A stretch of DNA of 64,000 nt from positions 23,950-87,949 of the forward strand of contig JAHBMJ010003719.1 of NCBI GenBank assembly GCA_018398765.1, in the 5' to 3' direction. This DNA comes from Chromera velia. Lineage: Eukaryota; Sar; Chromeraceae. Position 1 is the stretch's first letter; every line of letters begins with the position of its first letter. This document shows, piece by piece, positions 22,640 to 43,818 of this stretch. Position numbers and translations under genes: made by a program. The notes under the pieces are model-generated. The model ran no database searches. It had not been told where the DNA came from and saw only the letters and a list, made by a program, of their open reading frames with translations.

Positions 22640-25285
22640 CTACACTTGTGACAGTCCAGTTACCATTTGGATCCAAAAAGTCACCAAGGACTGGAACACG
22701 CCGTACAGAAGAACATCGAGAATACTCACCTCTTGAGGTCCAGTTCCTGCTTCTGAGACTGGCAGTGCAGGCCTTAAGGAAAAACAAAGCAAACCAATAA
22801 GTGGGCATGAGATGGAATTGAGTATAAGCAGATGTAAGACCATGGCAAACCGCGGAATTGCGAATGCATCATACTGACAAAAGGGCAAAAACCATAAGAA
22901 AGCCACCGGACCGGCCCAGTCAGTTAGAGAAACACAGAACAAAGAAGACAATATCATGTAAGGCAGCTGTATGAGGTGAAAACTGAATGGTTTTTTAGAA
23001 CATGGTTGTGGATCAACGGCTACTTGCATTCTATTGAATTCATTCTTGACTTACTGGACGGCAAGAAGGAACACAAAGTTGCAGAAGTCGAATGCGACCA
23101 TCTACGGCCGATTCCTGGGCCTCTTCCTCCCAAACAGAGATGGAGAACCAGTAAAATGAAGGTGCAACAACGAACGAGTTTCTAGAACTGCTTCATAGTC
23201 ACAATGTACTTAGAAGTACACAGGGGCAGGAACAAATGATGAAGTTCCGAGGTGCAAAGATGCAGTACGTGACGCTTATATATGTCAACAACACAATCTG
23301 GTGCAAAGAAAGAACAGCGAGGAGGAAGAACTTTCACTTGACTGACTGTGATTGAATTGCATGCATGATCAAAGGGTCGCCGAAAAATTGAGTAATCGGG
23401 TCTGAAGCCCATCTGACGCACGCACATGGCGCAAATTCAGCCTTTCGGGGCTGGGTTTTTGGCAAAAGACACTGCGTACATGCATGCATGCGTGGGTTGA
23501 GGTATTTCTATTTGGTAAGTGCCCCCCGCTTCGCTTTCCGGAGCCATGCATACAGACAGAATCGGGCAGCAGAATCAAGCAATCTGCCAAGAACGCTCCG
23601 CACCGTGGGAGATAGTTTGGCGAAGCGACTTTCCAAGCTTGTCTCTGAACCCTAGTAATCCCCTGGCGGTTACCGGCGGTCCTAGGCGGTCTCCCGTAGC
23701 GAACCTTTTACTACCTATAACTACCTATCACTACCTTTGACAGACTATCATAAACTTATCAAAACTACCTCTAAGACACCTCATTGTGGTAATTTTATTG
23801 TGATCTCAACGACCTCCCTAAACCTAACTACCACTTGAAAGTTTAAGCCGCATTTTTGGATAAGCTTGAAAGTCCGCGCCGCAGGTGCAGATCATTTACG
23901 GTCTCTTGAAAGCTAAAGCTGCATATCTGGACAGTGTTTTGACCGTCTACGCCGCAGGCGTAGACAGTCTCTTCTGCGGTGTAGACGGTCTCTTGAAAAA
24001 CGATGCCGCAGGTAGAGATCATCTTGATTAGATTTTTTTAAGTGACACTTAGGTTCAGGGAGGTTATCTCAACTAACTTCAACTCTTTTGATTCACGTTT
24101 TGAATCTTTAAGGCCGATTAAAGCCGACTAAGCCCGACTTTTGCTTACCAGCTATTGCCTAGAGAGACAAAGAAAAATCGAATTACTTTGAATTCATAAT
24201 TTTCTTTTAAAAACTGAAATGTCTACATATGTAATTTTTTATGATATTATTTTATAGATTTATTTTGTAATTATGAATTAGTTCATCAATCAATCCTAAT
24301 CGATCTGATTCAATAGAACCCAGTCACCACTAAATTTATGTAACTAAAACAGTATTAATGTTAATGAATCAACAATGATGCTGCATTGATGCAGTCAGGT
24401 ATCCGGTTTCGGCTCCGACGGCCCATTCATCTGTATTCAGCCGGCCGGTATCAGACTGCATGTGCAACTAATACACTTTTTTTATGAAGAATCAAGAGAT
24501 GAAACGCCAAGCACTGTCATGAGCGCATCATTGCACCAAAAGAGACGATCCAGCGAGAAGAAACGATGGATCGATTGATCGATTTGCCCCAACGCATGCA
24601 ACGTGCAGCTGCTTACCCCGTTCGTCCTGTGGCTGCCAAGCTGATCGAGCGCATCCACTCCTTTCGAATGCCCATAAATATACGTACATCAAAACAAAAT
24701 GGCTCGGCTTCTTCCTTGCAGTCTAGCCTTGCAGTCCCATCCAATGACCAGCCACCATGCAGGCAGGCAAGCAGGTACTAGGCCGGTCGAGCTAGCCGGT
24801 CGAGAACGCATGTGTGCCAACATTCCGCTCTCTCTCTGTGATCGACAACTGATTCTGCTGCCGCCGTCGGTTCAATTCTTTTCTTTTCTTGAAAAGTTCT
24901 CTCCACTTTTTTTCTGTCGCGCTTTCTTTCTGCACCATCTCACCAGCCCACAACAGAACGGAACGGGAAAAGGAAGAAAGAGAATGGAGGGTTGAAGCAC
25001 AAATGGACGATGACGGAGGGAGCTGTTTAGCGAGTGAGGAAAAAAGTAAGCAGTGGGTGAGAGGAGAGACTAAGCAAAGGAGGGGGTGCATGAAAGATTG
25101 TGACAATGTGACTGGTATCTGCCCCGGGGCCCCTTTCTATCCAGCCATGCGACCAGCACGGACTTCAGGCTGGATGGACGGATGGATGGACCCAGAGCAT
25201 AGATAGAATTAAATGTTTCTCTTCACTTCTCTTCTCCGGTTGACCCACTGGCATGATGATCGAAACGGCATGGGCCGTAAGGGAC
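22640..25285. other. Intergenic repeats between Helitron and secreted-protein locus
   Basis: Several dispersed repeats lie here. Positions 23400-23436 match 6131-6162 (ATCTGACGCACGCA). Positions 23573-23710 match 26418-26545 in patches (AATCTGCCAAGAACGCTCCG). An inverted repeat, 23941-23957 against 23974-23990, lies in a block of CGCCGCAG-type units from 23870 to 24030. The part from 24130 to 24370 is AT-rich. From 24380 to 25180 the DNA is related to 2240-2950. I saw no gene that I would defend. Confidence 0.5.
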
Positions 25286-26141
25286 TTATTCAGCCACAGA
25301 GGCTGTAGGACCTGGCTTCACATCGATAGTGACCATGTCAAGAGGCCAGAACGTATTGCAACCGTCTCCCCCACACGGCCACTCTGCGGGCCATTCGTTT
25401 CCACCGTGTGAGGCCTGCTCTTCAACATGGGCAACCTCCAGACACCCATCCGGAAAATAAGGATCCAAGATATATTTGTTGTCGTGAATGCTGTAAGTCA
25501 AGTCTCAAACCTTAATTCCAATGGACCCTTTGCAGACACGACCGTCGTCACATTGGACCTTCACAATTTGAAAGCACATCTTCTGGTCAAAATCGCCCAT
25601 CTCGTTAGCAAAGATCAGCCGGGTCCGCTTCTGATCCTCTACTCGCTCTGGATCCAATTGGCAAAAGCGAAATCCAACAGGGGAGCTTGAGGACAGCAGA
25701 GCTTCCTTTTTCTGAGTGGAAGATGCCTTGTTGATTCGAACGGAAGTGGAAAGGCCCCCCCAAATGGGATTTGCATAGGTGAAGCCCAAGGGGGTATAAC
25801 GTGCCTCCAGTCTCCGCTCATTACCAGTGTCGAACCCACAGCCGGACTCAATATAACAGCCGGTACCGATCTTGCAGAACTTGTTCATCACTGTGTTGTC
25901 CACGCACTCTGCGCCTTTGAAATCCGTATGCCAAGTCACCAGCCTGTTGGGTGCTTGGAGATAGAAGATGTGTTGTGAACCCATCGATTTTGATTCGGAC
26001 TGAAGTGCGCCTTTTAATTTTTGGAGGGAGGCTGCAACAGAAAGAGCGACACTCAGGGTGAGGTTCAACGGGGAAAACAGAACAACACCTGCACAGAGTG
26101 CCAGGGACAGCGAGCTTTAGTGCTTCATGCTTGGCATTGCC
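25286..26141 (-). pseudogene. Second small secreted cysteine-rich protein, probably broken
   Basis: A first exon near 26093-26141 would encode MKH, stop, SSLSLALCA in the frame that joins by phase to the next exon (25521-26035). A TAA is therefore codon 4 of an otherwise signal-peptide-like start. The body contains GSQHIFYLQAPNRLVTWHTD, then FCKIGTGCYIESGCGFDTG, and MCFQIVKVQCDDGRVCKG. The C-terminal frame (IHDNKYILDPYFPDG to TASVAE, stop near 25286) follows a TTACAG acceptor, but no ordinary donor gives the right phase; only a 36-nt intron or a frameshift would connect them. I do not know the family, and it is not similar to the protein at 3066-5162. Alternative: an intact gene with an exon that I missed. 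Confidence 0.5.
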
Positions 26142-27032
26142 AATGCGCACGCAATAGCCTCTGACCAAAGAAGCAGAAGAAGAAGAGTGAAGTGCCTTGT
26201 GGGACTAAGTTGAGATTCAACTATATAGGTTGAGAAGAATTGTGGTCCGTTATGACAGTATAGCGCTTCGTCATGCTTCGAACAATTACGTTTGGAAGTG
26301 TTGCATGGAATTGCATGGATCATTAATTGGAGGATTTTTTTTTTTGCTGGAAGATATTGGATGAGTATAAAGCCCGCGCGGCGCGTTTGCAGGGCTCCAG
26401 CGGCCGGGGCGCGGCCATGGAATCTGCCAAGAACGCTCCGCGGCGCGCCGTGGGAGAAAGTTTTCTCATGTCCGCGCCGAGCACGGAGTACGACTTCCCA
26501 TGCAAGCCTGTCTCCCGGCGGTCCCCTGCGGCAAACCGTTCACAAACTGATCAAAAGTTGAATGATTCAAAGCACAGTGAAAAAATGCTGAAACATGCCT
26601 AATAATGCCCTTTAAAGATTTTTGGCGCTTATGACGCAAAACAACACAAACTAAATTCGTAAACTTATATATGTAAAGAAAATACTGTTTGACAGTGTTT
26701 ACCCGTAGTAAGAAGAAAAACAGCAGAGATCCCGCAAACTTGTTTAAAAAGAACAGCAGAGACTCTGCAAACAACAACGATGCACTGGTATGTATGTGCT
26801 GCCTAAGAGCTTAACGTTCTATAGTGTTCCAACTGTAGTTAGGCATAGGTAGGCCTAAAGTTAGACATCCTTTAACTAACTTACTAACTTAGTCTAACTA
26901 ATACTCTTCTAATAATTCTACTGTGATTTCTATTATACTAGCTATCATATTTTTCTAGATATTTATATCAGGGTTTCATGAAAAACTTTAATTAGCATCA
27001 TTATCAATAAACAACTTATGATGCTATAATAT
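26142..27032. other. Upstream flank and AT-rich intergenic region
   Basis: Positions 26263-26282 repeat the TAGCGCTTCGTCATGCTTCG of 5390-5409. Positions 26370-26545 are GC-rich and match 23573-23710 in patches. From about 26580 the DNA is AT-rich with TAACT-type short repeats (26840-26930). No gene was seen. Confidence 0.5.
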
Positions 27033-27108
27033 ATGTTATGTATTTTATTACACTATTCGAAAGTCGTCTTCTTGTGTGTTTCCTCCATCACAGTCTATTC
27101 CCTTCAGA

Positions 27109-27581
<473 letters not shown>

Positions 27582-28216
27582 CTGGACAGGGGCGGGCCCG
27601 GATGCCTTCACGAACGCTTGTCCCTCTCTCCGACGCTGCGGGGAGAGAGGGGATGGGTAGAGAATTCAGGAGGAGTCGTCTAGAGACTAGGAATGGAAGC
27701 AGAGGAAGCAATAAAGAGGAGATTGTGCATGGATGAAGGCACAGTGAATTAAAGGGGGGGGGGAACCTTTGAGGGGAAGGAAAACCGCAGCAAGGGTTAT
27801 TCCGTGAAAATGGAAGGAGACAGTGACAAAATAGGGAGGACAGGCAGGCAGACGGGCGAACCAACAGAGGCAGACCAGGAGAAAAAGTTCGCATGAAGAC
27901 AGGCGATCGGAGTGAATGAAGGTCTTGTGACGAATTAGAGAATCATCAGGTGATTCCATGGAGAGAACGAGAAGACCTCCGGTTGCTAAAAAGCAAAAAG
28001 GAATTCCGGACAGAAAGAGAAATGCCTGCCTACCGTTCTTTCTGTCTCTCTGTCTTCTTTTCTTTGTTCGAATCAGTACGCGAAGAGCGAACAGCATTGC
28101 AAATGAGGGTCGGAGTCTATGATCGAATGAAATGTGAACGAGGCGACCAAAAAACGAAATGATCAGAAACAAATCACAAAACGGCGTGATGTAGTCGCTC
28201 CCCACCGTTTTTCGCG
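27582..28216. other. Possible terminal exon or 3' UTR of the coiled-coil gene
   Basis: After the acceptor ending CCTGCAG near 28217 on the minus strand, all three frames are open for at least 20 codons. The phase-matched frame starts IPPPQATRKTVGSDY and runs to a stop at 27687, but becomes hydrophobic and unlike the rest of the protein. A one-base alternative (EFHRLRQREKRWGATTSRRF) is more like the rest but does not match the phase. The remainder is probably untranslated. Confidence 0.35.
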
Positions 28217-28529
28217 TTGCCTGAGGCGGTGGAATTCTGCAGGCGTGAGTGACAGAAGGCAGGGAGATGGATACAGGGAGGGAGGCGTGGTCGTTCCATT
28301 TGAAGCAAGTTGATACGAACCAGGTAAAAAGGGAGGGACGTACATGCATTCGCGTCTAATCAAACCAAGTCAGGCACGAGTTTTGCGTTTCTGTCCTTCC
28401 TACCAGAGGACTGTCTTTAGCTCTTTCTCATCAATTTGCACTGTGTGTACTTCGCATCAACCGTGTTTCTCTGCGATAGAAGAAAACAGGATTGAGAGAT
28501 CGACATGCATTCTTCGTCAAGTAATTCTT

Positions 28530-28880
28530 CAAGGAAGGAAGGAAGGAAGGCAGGAAGGAAGGAAGGAAGACAGGAAGGAAGACAGGAAGGAAGGAAGGAA
28601 GGAAGGAAAGAAAGAAAGAAAGAAAGGCAGGAAGGAAGGAAAGAAGGAAGGAAGGAAGGCAGAAGGAAGGAAGGCAGGAAGGCAGGAAGGCAGGAAGGCA
28701 GGAAGGCAGGAAGGAAGGAAGGCAGGAAGGCAGGAAGGCAGGAAGGCAGGAAGGAAGGCAGGAAGGCAGGAAGGCAGGAAGGCAGGAAGGCAGGAAGGCA
28801 GGAAGGCAGGAAGGCAGGAAGGCAGGAAGGCAGGAAGGAAGGAAGGAAGGAAGAAAGGAAGGAAGGAAGGCAGGAAGGAG
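28530..28880. repeat. (GGAA)/(GGCA) tetranucleotide tract in an intron
   Basis: About 350 bp of GGAAGGAA and GGCAGGAA units lie inside the last intron of the large coiled-coil gene. Frames through it give Lys/Glu/Gly or Pro/Ser/Leu repeats that are not genes. Confidence 0.95.
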
Positions 28881-28910
28881 GCTGACTGAGACAGACTGAG
28901 ACTGACTGAC

Positions 28911-39239
<10,329 letters not shown>

Positions 39240-40167
39240 GATTGATTGGTTTGGTCTGTCAGTCAATCATTCAGTCAGTCAGTCAGACAGTCAGCGGTCA
39301 GTCGGTCAGTCAGTCAGTCAATCAGTCAGTCACTGCCCGGCTGAGCAGCAGGTCTGGTAGGAGTGCCAATTTGCCGATTGAAGCACCTGTGTTCCAGTAT
39401 CGTTGTGCATTAAGTCAGCGATTCGCCTTCTCGTAGTCTGATGGAGTTGATGTACGTGTCAGAGAGTCGCATGCATGCGATGTGCATGTCTCAGGGAGGA
39501 ATTCTCCTTTCGAATGTGTCACGCACACCAGGAACTGCAGGTGGACAGACAGAATGACGAAGAATTCGATGGAGAAATCTTCACATGCATTGGACAGGCG
39601 ACGATGTCTGCAAGAAACTAAGAAGCCGATCGAAGCCATGCATATTTTCGACTTGATTTACCTCTGTCTACACATGTATATACGTATATGTGATACACAT
39701 ATATATTGTGGTGCAGTCTATACATATATATAGCTTAATTTTAATTATAATTTAATGTATTCATATTGCATGTATGATTTAAAATGGATCGAAATAGTAT
39801 ATACGTATACTGATCTGTACGTACGTTTGCAACAGAGTGTATGAATATCTGTTGCAACAGGTGTGCAACACTTGTATGTGTGGCGGCGCGCGAAATGTTT
39901 GGAGCATGGGTCCGGACACATGTGCATGTCCGGCCGGACCGCGATCGAATTAACGGGCCATCGATGGCGCCGCCATGCATGTACGGCGCCGCCTCATGCA
40001 GTGGAAGCCTCTCTAGCTAGCTATAGCTAATATATATTATAGCTAGCTAGCTAGCTGTGTGCATGGTGCACAATCTGCAATCTTCCTTGAGAAGCTGTAG
40101 TCTTGCTTTTCTGGTTTGTGTGCTTCAAAGAGAAATCAAGGTGTAGAATTCACTCTGACATCAGGAA
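39240..40167. promoter_or_regulatory. Head-to-head intergenic region with TGAC repeats and palindromes
   Basis: This 928-bp interval separates the start of the coiled-coil gene (-) from the start of the NDC1-SDR gene (+), so it must hold both promoters. Next to the minus-strand start lies a run of GTCA/TGAC units (39258-39335). Positions 39640-39850 are AT-rich. A GGCGCCGCC-type pair lies near 39965-39993, and a near-perfect palindrome at 40013-40054. No TATA box can be assigned with confidence. Confidence 0.5.
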
Positions 40168-41026
40168 ATGAGGTGGGGGTTGTTCGTCTCCAGCGTAGCG
40201 CTGGTGGCCGAGAGCTACCACCCCAACCTCTCCCACTCACCAGGAGCGTCTTTCGGCCTTTTCCGGTCTCGGCTTATGGGTAGAGGAAGGTTAACGACAA
40301 GGTTTGGCGGCTTGTCATCCCTTCGTGCGTCTTCGTCCATGGCTGCCCCTTCGCCCACTGATTCTCCGACCCTCGACTTTGAAAGCAAGAAGGAGACGCC
40401 GAGAGTCTGTATCGTCGGGGGGGGGTTCGGGGGACTCATGACAGCCTTGGGACTCGCGCGCATGCCCTGGAGGCAGACGCCTCAGGTGACTCTGATCGAC
40501 GACAAAGACAGATTTGTCTTCACCCCCCTTCTCTATGAGCTTGCATGCGATTTTGCTGGAGAGGACGAAGTGTGTCCGACCTTCCGAGACCTTCTCCGTA
40601 ACTCTGGCATTGAATTCAGACAGGCAAAGGTGACCTCAGTAGATGTCGGGAACCGTCAAGTGGCAATTGCAGAGGGAGATGATGGCGAGGGGCCGGTCTC
40701 GCATCTGAACTACGACAAGCTTGTTGTTAGTGCCGGGTTCAAGGCCAAGACAGAGACGGTGGAGGGGGCGACTGAGCACGCACTCCCCTTCTACAGGCTG
40801 GACGATGCACAGAGACTCAGAGAAGAGCTCCGCAGACTTGACGTGAGTCCGTTCGTCAGGTGTTTTTGTCCCCAACCCCCCCTCTGTCGCTTTGCCCTGC
40901 GCCTTGCTGCCTTGCATGCAGACCCTCTTCTCTTTTCTCCCTCTTGAGCATACACGAACACGTTCACATTCACACACGAACACTCTCGGCCTCTGTATCC
41001 CTGTCGCATGCGCGCAGTCATACACA

Positions 41027-41073
<47 letters not shown>

Positions 41074-42370
41074 GCACACATACACATACACGCAGAGAGT
41101 GCTGTCTGCCGGCCTGTTGGGTGGTCAAACGCACATTGATGCGCCCCTGCGCCCTCCCGACCCTGTTGCTGCCTCTCCCCTGCAGCGGCGGATCCAGGCA
41201 GGGCAGCCTGTGAGGGTCTGTGTCGTTGGAGGAGGGTACAGCGGGGTGGAGTTGGGGGCCAATGTGAAGAGGCGGCTGGGTGGGGGTGCGGATGTGTTTG
41301 TGGTCCATCGAGGTCCTTCTTTGATGTCTGGATCCTCGTCGGGGTTCAACAGGAAGAGTGCCCAGCAGGTGCTGGACTCTCTGGGCGTGTCAACCAAATT
41401 AAACACGGGGGTTGAGAGCATCTCAGCAACAGAGACCGAAGAGCAGACGGGGGAGCAGAAAAAAAAAGTGGTCCTGAGGCAAAAGGGGTCCTCAGACACT
41501 GAGGAGACGGAATTCGACCTCGTGCTGTGGACCGCGGGGCAAGCTCCCTCACAGGTTCTGGAAAGTTTCAGAGCATCAGGAGGGTTTGTTCTAGATGCCA
41601 AGGGGCGGCTGTGTGTCTCTCGCACCCTGGAGGCTGTGCGTCGAGGAGAAGGGACGAGGGGAGGCGGCAGTGGTGTCTTCGCTGTTGGAGACGTCGCGAA
41701 TATTGACGGGTTTGAGGGAGGTGGCACCGCACAGGTCAGACAGTTGTATGCGATGGGTTAAAGGAGTGAAAAGAAGAACAGTGAGGCATCATTCGATCAG
41801 ATTTATATGCGCCTGTTGCCTGCCTGCGTGCGTGCATCCATCCCTCGTTGGTTCAAAACAACTAACTCTCTATGGTTGCCGTTGCGTCTGTATTTGTGCA
41901 TGCAGGCTGCGTTCCAAGAGACGGACTATCTGGTGTGGAACCTGTGGGCCCAACTGACACGAGAAGTGTTGCAGCAGGAAGACGGGGGAGGTTCGTTTCG
42001 AGAACTTGAGTTTCGCTATGCTCCTTTGGGGGAACTTGTCGGCATGGGGCCCTCTGAAGGTCTGTCTGTCTGTTTGTTCTTTCTTTCTTTCTTTCTTTTT
42101 GTCTGTTGTGTTCATGAAGAAAAGGAGGGAGAAGAAGAAGAAACATATAGTCTGTCTGTCTGTCTGAACTCTCACCTTTCGGGCCCCCTGCCCACGCTGT
42201 TTGATTGGTGGTGATGTTCCTTTGTCTTTGTTCTTTCTTTCTTTCTTTCTTTCTTTTTGTCTGTTGTGTTCATGAAGAAAAGGAGGGAGAAGAAGAAGAA
42301 ACATATAGTTTGTCTGTCTGTCTATCTGTCTGTCTTTGTCTGTATATCTGTCTGTCTGTCTGACGATATA

Positions 42371-42405
<35 letters not shown>

Positions 42406-43778
42406 AAGACGCTCCGATTTGTCTCTGCATGTCTACTCATGTCTCTTTCTCTGTCTCTCTCTTTCACTTTTTCTGCGTCTGCTGTAAGTGTGAAAAGAAG
42501 AAGAGAGGGGAGGGAAAAGCACAGTCTCTCTCTTTTCTCTCTCTCAACCCGAAAGGTCCCCTCCAATCTTTGTGTTGCAACTGTGTCCTGTGCATTTAAA
42601 TTCTGCTCAAACTCCATGACTCACTTACTTTTCCCTTCCTTTCTTCCCTCCCTCCCTCCCACATGCAGGGTCGGTATCCCTTCTTTCGGACAGGCTGACC
42701 CTCGACGGCCCCTCTGCCGCCCTTGCGCGTCGGCTGATTTACGTCTTTCGACAACCCACAAACGAACAGAGGGTGCGGGCTCTGCGGGGGTTTCTCTCCC
42801 GGTCTTCCGAAAGTGGGGGTGGGATCTCGGCCTTGGCCTCTGCTTTCCAAGGAGACAGCAGACTGAAGGGACAGGCAGAGGAGCTTGCCAAGGCTGCTGC
42901 TCGGGTGGCTGACGGCCCGATGGTCAAGTCCCTCATCGAGGCTGCCAGAAAAAGCCCGTTCCTCGGACCACTACTCGCACAGCTGCCCGCTGCAGCCCTA
43001 AGTGATGCTGCTGAACCATTGGTCCCGGAAAGCGAAGAAGTTGCCCCTCAAATACCCCCCTCACCCCTGACACCGCGCAGCACCCCTGTTTTTGTTGCAG
43101 GCGCGACAGGCAGGACGGGGCGTTTGGTAGTACGGGAACTGCTTCTGAGGGGGTGGCGTGTGGTTGTGGGCACGCGACCGGGGGGGCAGTCGAGGGGGGA
43201 GCGTATCATCTTCCAGGAGGCCGAGCGGGCAGGACTAGACCCCGAGACGCTTCGGTCTGAGGGGAGGCTGGAGGTTCGGGAGGTAGATCTGCGGAGCGGG
43301 AGTGATCAGGCTGTGTGCGAAGCGCTAGGTGACTGCCGTTTTGCCGTCTCGTGTTTGGGTGCGAGTGGTATGGGGGTTGGTATTTCGGGACCTATTGAGA
43401 TCGACGGGCGTGCTTCTCAGACTTTGTTTCGTGCGTTTGCGAAATGCGTTCCTTATGATAAAAAGCAAAATGAACTGAGCGGTCATATGGTTCTGGTGTC
43501 CAGCTTGGGGACTGGAAATCCGTTCGGTTTTCCGAGCGGCGTTTTGAATCTTTTTGGGGGAGTGTTGTTAATCAAACGGCTCTCGGAACTGTACCTTCAA
43601 GCTTGCGGGGTGAACTATACAATTGTCAGGTGAGCTGATCAATAAAGAGGGTGATGTGACTGTCAGTCGAGTGAGTCAGGTTTCTCAAGGAATGCATGTC
43701 CCTCCGAGGGAGAGTGTGGCTCTGCAGCGAAGCAGCTGCACGTGCAGGACGAGAGGGCTGGATGACGTCCAGTCGAGT

Positions 43779-43818
<40 letters not shown>

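Noticed and set aside
22640-23029. Hydrophobic 129-codon minus frame upstream of the OTU ORF
   Set aside because: No homology, no splice context, composition like noncoding DNA.
28530-28880. CRISPR-like regular repeat
   Set aside because: It is a simple GGAA/GGCA tract without unique spacers; a CRISPR array is not expected in nuclear DNA.
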